Shown here: piece after piece, positions 1-5,370 of the stretch
How positions within the stretch are numbered: the first letter of the stretch is position 1
How the letters are laid out: each line of letters opens with the position of its first letter
NCBI GenBank assembly: GCA_031392945.1
Contig: JANMVT010000181.1
Coordinates: forward strand, 1-5,992
Source: JANYCG01 sp031392945
GTDB lineage: Bacteria; Pseudomonadota; Gammaproteobacteria; Burkholderiales; Burkholderiaceae_C
Direction of reading: 5' to 3'
DNA length: 5,992 nt
Notes under the pieces: model-generated
The model's database searches: none
What the model was told of the DNA's origin: nothing
The model's input: only the letters and a program-made list of their open reading frames with translations
Program-made: the position numbers and the translations under genes

Positions 1-136
1 CAAACTCTTCACTGGCCTGCGCCACAGCCGTCTTTTCGCGCTTGATCAATTCACCCATGGGGTGAGTGTCGCAAATCGCCGCAAACCCTCGCCAGTATTG
101 AGTTTGAAGGGATTTACGGAACTTCAACTGCGGTTT
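1..136 (-). CDS. Possible partial reading frame, unidentified protein (3' part off the left edge)
   Basis: The minus strand is open from a TAA at 137-139 down to the left edge, about 45 codons. The translation looks protein-like, with stretches such as LKFRKSLQTQYWRGF and MGELIKREKTAVAQASEEF rich in charged residues. Possible starts are TTG at 125-127 and ATG at 56-58, and neither has a convincing ribosome binding site. The same frame also continues above the TAA and carries an ATG at 158-160 that reads MDNLGLT before the stop. The piece could therefore be a gene with a nonsense mutation, or the frame above may be meaningless. A plus-strand frame is also open across 2-142, so coding on this strand is an inference from amino-acid composition. 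I do not recognise the family. The insertion sequence beginning at 220 separates it from whatever originally lay upstream. Confidence 0.3.
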
Positions 137-179
137 TTAGGTTAAACCGAGATTGTCCATTAGCGGTTTTGCCGAACCG
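131..179. promoter_or_regulatory. Two operator-like dyads upstream of the leftward frame
   Basis: Two related inverted repeats lie side by side. CGGTTT (131-136) pairs with AAACCG (144-149) around a 7-base centre, and CGGTT (164-168) pairs with AACCG (175-179) around a 6-base centre. The centres are about 31-32 bp apart, near three helical turns, which would suit two dimers binding the same face of the DNA. They lie just upstream of, or at the start of, the possible leftward gene. The sequence shows the dyads; a regulatory role is inferred. They could instead be chance repeats or RNA hairpins. Confidence 0.25.
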
Positions 180-219
180 ATGTGAGCTTCACCGGCTCGC
201 CCGCATTGGCCCACAAGCC

Positions 220-281
220 TGTTGCCGCCGACCGAAAACTGACCCACTTGAGGCCATAGTGCCGATCCAAAACTGACCCAG
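220..281 (+). repeat. Left end of the IS with two transposase-binding-type boxes
   Basis: The terminal box (226-246) reads GCCGACCG...CTGACCCAC and the internal box (261-281) reads GCCGATCC...CTGACCCAG. They share GCCGA, AAAACTGACCCA and little else. IS21-family ends characteristically carry several such short repeats, which are IstA binding sites. The internal box matches its right-end counterpart (1960-1980, complement) at 19 of 21 positions. Confidence 0.8.
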
Positions 282-293
282 GTGTTTTACTTA

Positions 294-316
294 CTCTGCC
301 TAAATTTTGGGCAGAG
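294..316 (+). other. Hairpin in the istA leader
   Basis: CTCTGCC (294-300) and GGCAGAG (310-316) form a perfect 7-bp stem around a 9-base A/T-rich loop. It lies 7 bases before the istA ribosome binding site AAGGTGA (324-330). Such leader structures in insertion sequences can limit expression from outside transcription; that role is inferred here. Confidence 0.4.
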
Positions 317-335
317 GACAAACAAGGTGATCACC

Positions 336-1347
336 ATGGAAATGTTGGGAAGAATTCGACGGATGTATTTGCGCGACAGAGTGTTGCTGCATGAAATCAC
401 CAAGCGCACAGAGGACTGTCGCGCAACACGGTGCGCCGCTGGCTAAGAACGCCAGAGGAGGTGCAGGTGCCGACCTACAGCAGGGTGGCTGGGTTTGGCA
501 GGCTCAGTGGGTTCACGGCTGAGCTGGAGCAGCCGCTCAAGACCGACGCGCTGCGGATCAAGAAGGATCGGCGCACGGCACGCGCGTTGTTTGCGCAAAT
601 CAAGGCCAGCGGTTATGCCGGTGGCTACACCCGTGTCACCGACTTTCTGCGTGCCTGGCGAGCCAGCGCTGGCAAGGAGATCCGGGCCTTCGTGCCCTTG
701 AAGTTCGAACTGGGTGAGGCATTCCAGTTTGACTGGAGCGAGGAAGGCATGGTCGTGGGCGGCATTTACCACCGCATGCAGGTCTCGCATATGAAACTGT
801 GTGCCAGCCGGGCCTTCTGGCTGGTGCCTACAGTATTTGACGGCTACGTCGAGCGTTCAGCCAAAGTATCCAGCACCTGCCTGGTGGCGGTGGCGCGCAA
901 CCGCTACTCGGTGCCGTGTGAACTGGCGGGCCAGCGCGTTTCCACCCGACTGTATCCCCACCGGGTGGAGGTCGCCACGGATGAGGCCATTGTGGCCAGC
1001 CACGCGCGCGTGGCAAACGTTGGCCACATCTGCTACGACTGGCAGCACTACATTGCACTGATACAGCGCAAGCCCGGCGCCCTGCGCAACGGAGCGCCCT
1101 TTGCCGACATGCCAGCGCCACTGCAACGCTTGCGCCAAGGGTTGATGCGTCACGATGGCGGCGACAAGACCATGGCGCAGGTGCTCAACTGCGTATCCAG
1201 CCATGGCCTTGAGGCAGTGCTGGTGGCCGTGGAGTTGGTCATCGAATCGGGCGCACTGAGCTGCGAACACGTCCTGAACGTGTTGGCACGGCTCAATGCA
1301 GTGCCAGCACCTGCATCGGTTGAAAGCACCCTGCAACTCAAAGAGAT
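336..1347 (+). pseudogene. istA: istA remnant, IS21-family DDE transposase, broken
   Basis: IstA is the DDE transposase that cuts and joins IS21-family ends. Translation should start at ATG 336, which has AAGGTGA at 324-330, and reads MEMLGRIRRMYLRDRVLLHE, a typical IstA N-terminus. A frameshift at about 408-417 sends this frame into TAA at 444-446 after 36 codons. The correct frame resumes with LSRNTVRRWLRTPEE and stays open from there. The first catalytic Asp is visible in FQFDWSE (Asp at 731-733). An in-frame deletion then joins AFWLV directly to PTVFDGYVER at about 821-834. I expect roughly 120-130 residues in between in relatives, including the second Asp and the catalytic Glu. The C-terminal region (RNRYSVPCELAGQRVSTRL, YDWQHYIALIQRKPGALRNG) is well preserved. 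It runs to LQLKE, where it is cut off and fused to istB. A functional transposase is not possible. Confidence 0.88.
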
Positions 1348-1875
1348 GCCGGTGGTGCTCATTGGCGGCCCCGGCACCGGCAAGACGCATCTGGCCACCG
1401 CCATCGGCGGTGGCTGGCATTGCAGCAAAGGGCAAACGGGTGCACTTTTATTCCACGGTCGATCTGGTCAATGAACTGGAGAAAGAAAAGCGCGAAGGCA
1501 AAGCCGGACGCATTGCACTGGCGCTGATGCGCCTGGACCTGGTGATCCTGGACGAGCTGGGGTATTTGCCCTTCAGCCAGGCCGGGGGCGCCTTGCTGTT
1601 TCACCTGCTCTCCAAGCTGTATGAACACACCAGCGTGGTGATCACCACGAATTTAAGCTTCGCGGAGTGGTCTGCCGTGTTTGGCGACGCCAAGATGACG
1701 ACGGCGCTCTTGGACCGGCTCACCCATCACTGCCATATCGTGGAGACGGGCAACAAGTCCTTTCGGTTCAGGCACAGCACGGATGGCCGCCAAGACGCGT
1801 ATCAAGGCCAGGGAAGGCGCCCGCAAAGGCAGCTTGGCAGCACCACCAACGAAGGAGCCCGACGAGCCGTTCTGA
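1348..1875 (+). pseudogene. istB: istB remnant, IS21-family AAA+ helper ATPase, broken
   Basis: IstB is the ATPase that assists IstA. The N-terminal third is missing: the sequence joins the istA frame just before Walker A, GGPGTGKTH at 1364-1390. An extra G at about 1409-1410 shifts the frame. The restored frame reads VAGIAAKGKRVHFYSTVDLV and continues through Walker B (DLVILDELGY, 1536-1565) and the sensor region VVITTNLSFAEW. It ends in the conserved block DAKMTTALLDRLTHHCHIVE. A third shift near 1776-1782 moves the end into another frame, which reads MAAKTRIKAREGARKG...PTKEPDEPF and stops at TGA 1873-1875. That is the usual IstB tail. The ATPase core is thus readable but split, and there is no start codon of its own. 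Loss of the N-terminal domain and two frameshifts make it inactive. Confidence 0.88.
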
Positions 1876-1902
1876 GGGCGCGCGAGCAGGGGGACAAAGA
1901 AA

Positions 1903-1954
1903 AACCAGCAATTGAGTACACTTTTCCACAGTTGCTGGTTCAAATTCCAGCAAC
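1903..1954 (+). repeat. Two mutually exclusive hairpins between istB and the right IS end
   Basis: AACCAGCAA (1903-1911) is perfectly complementary to TTGCTGGTT (1932-1940). Nearly the same right arm, GTTGCTGG (1931-1938), is also perfectly complementary to CCAGCAAC (1947-1954) with an 8-base loop. Only one can form at a time. No T-run follows, so a simple intrinsic terminator is unlikely. Confidence 0.45.
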
Positions 1955-1959
1955 CCGCC

Positions 1960-2011
1960 CTGGGTCAATATTGGATCGGCAGGGTGGGTCAATATTCAAT
2001 CGGCGCTGACA
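1960..2011 (-). repeat. Right end of the IS with two transposase-binding-type boxes
   Basis: Read on the minus strand, the end begins TGTCAGCGCCGATTGAATAT and continues into TGACCCAC. The internal box (1960-1980) begins GCCGATCC and ends TTGACCCAG. This mirrors the left end in order and spacing class. The outermost 28 bases differ from the left end at about seven positions. Confidence 0.8.
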
Positions 2012-2045
2012 GAGAAAGCAAAACGCCAACATAAAGTTGGCGTTT
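2012..2045 (-). terminator. Intrinsic terminator after tRNA-fMet and rplQ
   Basis: AAACGCCAAC (2021-2030) and GTTGGCGTTT (2036-2045) form a perfect 10-bp stem with a 5-base loop. On the minus strand the hairpin is followed by TTTTGCTTTCTC, an interrupted T-tract that ends at the IS boundary. It would end leftward transcription from the alpha operon and the tRNA gene. On the plus strand no T-run follows, so it should act mainly on leftward transcripts. Confidence 0.75.
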
Positions 2046-2048
2046 ACT

Positions 2049-2067
2049 ACTAGCCAACACGGCTAGT
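2049..2067 (-). other. Hairpin in the tRNA 3' trailer
   Basis: ACTAGCC (2049-2055) and GGCTAGT (2061-2067) form a perfect 7-bp stem with a 5-base loop, starting 5 bases beyond the tRNA CCA end. It lies between the tRNA and the terminator and could affect 3' processing of the tRNA precursor. That role is inferred. Confidence 0.45.
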
Positions 2068-2071
2068 TTGG

Positions 2072-2148
<77 letters not shown>

Positions 2149-2158
2149 GTAATTGAGA

Positions 2159-2167
2159 ATTATACCA
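2159..2167 (-). promoter_or_regulatory. Extended -10 promoter for tRNA-fMet
   Basis: The minus strand reads TGGTATAAT here, a consensus TATAAT with the upstream TG of an extended -10 element. Initiation about 7 bases downstream would fall near 2150-2154, giving a leader of only a few bases before tRNA position 1 (2148). No good TTGACA lies 16-18 bp upstream, where the sequence is the last codons of rplQ. The extended -10 may compensate for this. The promoter would let the tRNA be made independently of alpha-operon readthrough. Confidence 0.65.
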
Positions 2168-2169
2168 GA

Positions 2170-2565
2170 CTATGCTTTGACCGCTTCTGCATCAGCTTGA
2201 ATTGCCACGGGACGGTCCACCAGTTCAACCAGCGCCATGGGTGCGTTGTCGCCGACGCGGAAACCCATTTTCAGAATACGTGTGTAACCGCCCGGGCGGG
2301 TCTTGAAACGCGGGCCCAAGTCATTGAACAACTTGGTGACGATATCGCGGTCACGCAGGCGGTCAAACGCCAAACGGCGGTTGGCCAGCGTCGCCTCTTT
2401 GGCCAAAGTAATCATGGGTTCCACCACACGGCGCAATTCTTTCGCCTTCGGCACTGTGGTTTTGATAACTTCGTGCTCAAGCAGCGAATTCATCATATTG
2501 CGCAACATGGCGAGCCGGTGCTCGCTGGTGCGGTTGAGTTTACGTAGTCCGTGTCCGTGACGCAT
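2170..2565 (-). CDS. rplQ: 50S ribosomal protein L17
   Basis: L17 is a large-subunit protein near the exit region of the peptide tunnel. The 131-residue product begins MRHGHGLRKLNRTSEHRLAM and continues with LRNMMNSLLEHEVIKTTVPKA, the conserved N-terminal half. The block GGYTRILKMGFRVGDNAPMA lies near residues 92-111. Length is in the usual bacterial range. The start ATG is preceded by an AAAGGA ribosome binding site. It is the last protein gene of the alpha operon and follows rpoA by 130 nt. That gap holds three short hairpins, so L17 output could be set separately from RpoA; this is an inference. The stop codon TAG (complement of 2170-2172) lies just upstream of the tRNA promoter, so the last codons of the gene occupy the -35 region of that promoter. 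Confidence 0.98.
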   Translation of the reverse strand: MRHGHGLRKLNRTSEHRLAMLRNMMNSLLEHEVIKTTVPKAKELRRVVEPMITLAKEATLANRRLAFDRLRDRDIVTKLFNDLGPRFKTRPGGYTRILKMGFRVGDNAPMALVELVDRPVAIQADAEAVKA

Positions 2566-2591
2566 GGTGCTTTTCCTTTATTTATAAAACC

Positions 2592-2676
2592 GGCAGCCGT
2601 ATCAGGTACTGCCCGTGGCACTTTGCCCCTTCCATTTACGGATAGGGGCGTCCTAAAATCCGCTCCGGTTTGGAGC
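2592..2676 (-). other. Three hairpins in the rpoA-rplQ gap
   Basis: In transcript order, GCTCC pairs with GGAGC across 2662-2676. GCCCCT plus TCC pairs with GGA plus AGGGGC across 2625-2649, with one bulged base. GGCAG pairs with CTGCC across 2592-2613. The first is followed by GGATTTTAGG and the last by GGTTTTAT, both only weakly terminator-like. They could be partial terminators, RNase processing sites, or just structure in a long spacer. The rest of the 130-nt gap holds only the rplQ ribosome binding site. Confidence 0.4.
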
Positions 2677-2695
2677 AGACCATTTGAACGCCAAT

Positions 2696-3685
2696 TCAGC
2701 GTTTCTCCAAAGCGGCGGGCGGCCAGCTTTCAAGCTTCATACCCAAGGTCAAACCACGGGAAGCCAGAACCTCCTTGATTTCATTCAGGGACTTGCGGCC
2801 TAGATTTGGCGTCTTGAGCAGTTCGTTTTCGGTGCGCTGAATCAAATCACCAATATAGTAGATGTTCTCGGCCTTGAGGCAATTGGCGGAACGAACCGTC
2901 AATTCCAGCTCATCCACCGGGCGCAACAAGATCGGATCGAATTGCGTATTGCCACGAGGTGCTGGCGCGTCAAATGCTGCCAACTCGCTGCCTTCCAACT
3001 GGGCGAATACGGCCAACTGTTCGACCAAAATCTTGGCTGAAGCACGAACGGCGTCTTCAGCAGAAATCGCGCCATTGGTTTCGATTTCAACCACCAGTTT
3101 GTCCAGGTCGGTGCGCTGTTCGACGCGCGCGCTTTCGACCGTATAGCTCACCCGCTTCACTGGCGAAAACGAAGCGTCCAGAACAATCCGACCAATCGAT
3201 TTCGTCGTATCGTCGGCGTGACGACGCATGGTGCCAGGTACATAACCACGGCCTTTTTCAACCTTGATCTGCATGTCCAGCTTCCCGCCATTGGACAATG
3301 TTGCAATGATGTGGTCGGGATTGATGATTTCAACATCATGCGGAGTCTGGATGTCGGCCGCAGTCACCATACCTTCGCCATCTTTGCGAAGGCTCAGGGT
3401 GACTTCCTCACGATTGTGCAGTTTGAAGACCACACCTTTGAGGTTCAACAAAATATTGACGACGTCTTCCTGGACGCCATCGATGGACGAATACTCGTGC
3501 AATACACCAGCAATGGTCACCTCAGTGGCAGCATAACCAGGCATTGAAGACAACAACACCCGACGCAATGCGTTACCCAAGGTGTGGCCATAACCACGCT
3601 CAAACGGCTCCAGTGCCACTTTGGCGCGATTGGCGCCCAATTGCTCCACATTGATTGCTTTTGGTTTCAGCAGATTTGATTGCAT
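2696..3685 (-). CDS. rpoA: DNA-directed RNA polymerase subunit alpha
   Basis: Alpha dimerises to nucleate RNA polymerase assembly, and its C-terminal domain contacts UP elements and activators. The 329-residue product has the N-terminal domain from about 1 to 235, including the signature GHTLGNALRRVLLSSMPG (33-50). A linker rich in Ala/Pro follows. The C-terminal domain runs from about 250 to 329. Its DNA-binding residues are present at the same numbers as in E. coli: R265, N268 and C269 in VRSANCLKAE, and G296, K298, S299 and E302 in NLGRKSLNEIKE. The full length and intact CTD indicate a functional protein. The start ATG follows GAGGAAG with normal spacing. It lies between rpsD and rplQ in the standard alpha-operon order, with spacers of 135 and 130 nt. 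Confidence 0.99.
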   Translation of the reverse strand: MQSNLLKPKAINVEQLGANRAKVALEPFERGYGHTLGNALRRVLLSSMPGYAATEVTIAGVLHEYSSIDGVQEDVVNILLNLKGVVFKLHNREEVTLSLRKDGEGMVTAADIQTPHDVEIINPDHIIATLSNGGKLDMQIKVEKGRGYVPGTMRRHADDTTKSIGRIVLDASFSPVKRVSYTVESARVEQRTDLDKLVVEIETNGAISAEDAVRASAKILVEQLAVFAQLEGSELAAFDAPAPRGNTQFDPILLRPVDELELTVRSANCLKAENIYYIGDLIQRTENELLKTPNLGRKSLNEIKEVLASRGLTLGMKLESWPPAALEKR

Positions 3686-3736
3686 GCAGACTTCCTCTCA
3701 ATACCCCCGGCTCATTACACCGGTAAGGCTGGTGAA

Positions 3737-3754
3737 GCACCTGTTTCGCGGTGC
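3737..3754 (-). other. Weak hairpin in the rpsD-rpoA gap
   Basis: GCACC (3737-3741) pairs with GGTGC (3750-3754) around an 8-base loop, within the 135-nt spacer upstream of rpoA. There is no T-run after it. Apart from this and the rpoA ribosome binding site I see nothing in this gap. Confidence 0.25.
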
Positions 3755-3820
3755 CCCGCAACCCAGGAACGATTTCAAAATAATACGGCGTGGCTTCTGG
3801 CAGCGTTCAACAGAGCCAAA

Positions 3821-4444
3821 TCAGCGTGAGTACAACTCGACGATCAATGATTCATTGATGTCTGCCGCGAACTGATCCCGATCAGGCGCTTTCTTGAAGA
3901 TACCTTCCGCTTTGTCCAAGCTGACTTCCACCCAAGCAGGCATGCCAACTTGTTGAGCCAGTTGCAAGGCTTCGACGACCCGGTTTTGTTTCTTGGATTT
4001 GTCCCGGACTGCAATCACATCGCCAGTCTTGACCATGTAAGACGGGATGTTCACAGATTGACCGTTGACAGTCAGCGCCTTGTGGGACACCAACTGACGC
4101 GCTTCAGCGCGGGTCGAGCCGAAGCCCATGCGATAGACCACATTGTCAAGGCGTGATTCCAGCAGGAACAGCAGGTTTGCACCGGTGTTCCCTTTGCGAC
4201 GATCAGCCTCTTCAAAATAGCGGCGGAACTGACGCTCCAATACACCGTACATGCGCTTGACTTTTTGCTTCTCGCGCAGCTGCAGGCCGTAGTCAGAGGT
4301 ACGGGCACCCGAGGTGCGGCCATGCTGGCCTGGTTTGGAGTCAAATTTCGCCTTGTCACCAATCGAGCGGCGGGCGCTCTTTAGAAACAGGTCCGTGCCT
4401 TCACGACGTGATAGTTTGGCCTTGGGGCCTAGATAACGTGCCAC
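3821..4444 (-). CDS. rpsD: 30S ribosomal protein S4
   Basis: S4 is a primary 16S rRNA binding protein that starts assembly of the 30S body. In E. coli it also represses its own operon. The 207-residue product begins MARYLGPKAKLSRREGTDLF, and SDYGLQLREKQKVKRMYGVL follows in the N-terminal domain. The S4 RNA-binding domain starts near residue 98 (SRLDNVVYRMGFGSTRAEAR, then QLVSHKALTVNG). The C-terminus DINESLIVELYSR is typical. The start codon is GTG (complement of 4442-4444), fixed by the conserved N-terminus and an AAGGAAG ribosome binding site at 4450-4456. A stop codon lies in the leader just upstream. The gene follows rpsK after a 112-nt spacer containing three perfect hairpins, which is unusual beside the 19-nt rpsM-rpsK gap. 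Confidence 0.98.
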   Translation of the reverse strand: MARYLGPKAKLSRREGTDLFLKSARRSIGDKAKFDSKPGQHGRTSGARTSDYGLQLREKQKVKRMYGVLERQFRRYFEEADRRKGNTGANLLFLLESRLDNVVYRMGFGSTRAEARQLVSHKALTVNGQSVNIPSYMVKTGDVIAVRDKSKKQNRVVEALQLAQQVGMPAWVEVSLDKAEGIFKKAPDRDQFAADINESLIVELYSR

Positions 4445-4467
4445 TTGAACTTCCTTTATGTCATCTG

Positions 4468-4507
4468 CCGCAGAAAACTGCGGGAGCCATCAACAGAAGT
4501 TGATGGC
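4468..4507 (-). promoter_or_regulatory. Tandem hairpins in the rpsD leader
   Basis: GCCATCAAC (4486-4494) pairs with GTTGATGGC (4499-4507) in a 9-bp stem with a 4-base loop. CCGCAG (4468-4473) pairs with CTGCGG (4478-4483) in a 6-bp stem with a 4-base loop. The two are separated by two bases and end about 11 bases before the rpsD ribosome binding site. Neither has a T-run. They could form a translational control or RNA processing element for S4; this is inferred from position only. Confidence 0.45.
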
Positions 4508-4529
4508 GGTGGGCTTCTTAAAACGAATT

Positions 4530-4560
4530 ACGGAATAAAACCTGATTGCAAAACAATCAG
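4530..4560 (-). terminator. Terminator-like hairpin at the rpsK stop codon
   Basis: CTGATTG (4542-4548) and CAATCAG (4554-4560) form a perfect 7-bp stem with a 5-base loop. On the minus strand it is followed by GTTTTATT. The upstream arm includes the rpsK stop codon. The stem is A/T-rich and short, so any termination would be partial; it may instead protect or process the mRNA. Full termination is unlikely because no promoter is evident to serve the essential genes rpsD and rpoA downstream. Confidence 0.4.
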
Positions 4561-4961
4561 ATGCGACGCCGTTTTTGAGGCCGGCAACCGTTATGCGGCA
4601 CGGGTGTCACATCAGCAATCATGTTGATGCGAATACCCAGTGCCGCCAGAGCGCGAACCGAAGACTCACGACCTGGACCGGGGCCCTTGATTTCGACATC
4701 AAGGTTCTTGATGCCCTGTTCAACGGCTGCGCGACCTGCCACTTCGGATGCCACCTGGGCGGCAAACGGCGTGGACTTGCGTGAGCCCTTGAATCCCTGA
4801 CCACCTGACGAAGCCCAGGACAAGGCATTGCCCTGACGGTCTGTGATCGTGATGATGGTGTTGTTAAATGAAGCGTGCACATGTGCAACGCCGTCCGCCA
4901 CATTCTTGCGGACTTTTTTGCGTACGCGTTGAGCAGCTGTATTGGTAGGAGCTTTTGCCAT
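4557..4961 (-). CDS. rpsK: 30S ribosomal protein S11
   Basis: S11 sits on the platform of the small subunit and helps shape the mRNA exit channel. The 134-residue product has a basic N-terminus (RVRKKVRKN) followed by the conserved core DGVAHVHASFNNTIITITD. The family blocks SSGGQGFKGSRKSTPFAAQ and GPGPGRESSVRAL follow. The C-terminus DVTPVPHNGCRPQKRRRI is the standard S11 ending. It is a few residues longer than the E. coli protein, at the variable N-terminus. The start ATG is preceded by GAGAG about 8 bases upstream. The 19-nt distance from rpsM suggests translation coupled to the upstream gene. Confidence 0.98.
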   Translation of the reverse strand: MAKAPTNTAAQRVRKKVRKNVADGVAHVHASFNNTIITITDRQGNALSWASSGGQGFKGSRKSTPFAAQVASEVAGRAAVEQGIKNLDVEIKGPGPGRESSVRALAALGIRINMIADVTPVPHNGCRPQKRRRI

Positions 4962-4980
4962 ATTGGTCTCTCAGTCCCTG

Positions 4981-5346
4981 TTATTTCTTCAACGACGCAG
5001 CCGCCTTGCGGGGGCCTTTGCGCGTGCGTGCGTTTGTGCGGGTGCGCTGACCACGCATGGGCAAGCCACGGCGATGGCGGAACCCGCGATAGCAGCCAAT
5101 ATCCATCAATCGCTTGATGTTCATGGTTGTTTCGCGCCGCAGGTCACCTTCAATGGTGAACTGGGCAATCTGGTCGCGAATTTTTTCCAGATCTCCATCA
5201 GTCAAATCTTTGATCTTCTTGGAATAAGCGATGCCACAAGCTTCGCAAATTTTGCGGGCGCGGGTGCGACCAATTCCGAAGATTGCGGTTAAGCCAATTT
5301 CGGAATGCTGTTGCGGCGGAATATTGATGCCAGCGATACGTGCCAT
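4981..5346 (-). CDS. rpsM: 30S ribosomal protein S13
   Basis: S13 lies in the head of the small subunit, contacts P-site tRNA through its C-terminal tail and forms bridges to the large subunit. The 121-residue product begins MARIAGINIPPQQHSEIGLT and includes the helix-turn stretch IFGIGRTRARKICEACGI. The segment DLRRETTMNIKRLMDIGCYR and then RHRRGLPMRGQRTRTNARTR form the conserved C-terminal half, and a lysine-containing tail follows. Length matches the family. AGAGGA lies before the ATG. It follows rpmJ by 24 nt. In E. coli the leader of this gene is the S4 repressor site; I could not recognise an equivalent here by eye. Confidence 0.98.
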   Translation of the reverse strand: MARIAGINIPPQQHSEIGLTAIFGIGRTRARKICEACGIAYSKKIKDLTDGDLEKIRDQIAQFTIEGDLRRETTMNIKRLMDIGCYRGFRHRRGLPMRGQRTRTNARTRKGPRKAAASLKK

Positions 5347-5370
5347 TTTTGTCCTCTAAAACTTTTGCAA

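Larger units (their letters stand above)
220..2011 (+). mobile_element. Degenerate IS21-family insertion sequence
   Basis: The element starts TGTTG at 220 and ends TGACA at 2011, giving the TG...CA termini typical of the IS21 family. The two ends match at about 21 of 28 positions as inverted repeats, and each end carries a second internal copy of a box ending in TGACCCA. Between them lie remnants of istA (transposase) and istB (AAA+ helper ATPase), both reading rightward. The length of 1,792 bp is well below the roughly 2.4-2.6 kb I expect of related complete elements, and two internal deletions explain the shortfall. At least three frameshifts are also present, so the copy cannot make its own transposase. 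No matching direct repeat is visible at the flanks (left ...CACAAGCC, right GAGAAAGC...). The element sits 10 bp beyond the terminator hairpin of the leftward rplQ/tRNA unit. Confidence 0.9.

Noticed and set aside
1..142. Plus-strand open frame ending at the TAA at 140-142
   Set aside because: It has no start codon with a ribosome binding site in the window and its translation looks less protein-like than the opposite strand, though this cannot be settled from the fragment.
431..1474. A 347-codon open frame as an intact transposase gene
   Set aside because: It starts in the middle of the IstA N-terminal region after a frameshift, lacks most of the DDE domain, and ends in a shifted IstB fragment.
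1296..2009. A 237-codon frame as a complete IstB
   Set aside because: Its first 38 or so residues are out-of-frame Walker A coding sequence and its last 75 or so are out of frame with the true IstB tail; only the middle is IstB.
2021..2067. The two hairpins next to the IS as part of the mobile element
   Set aside because: They lie outside the TG...CA ends and fit the tRNA trailer and terminator of the leftward unit.
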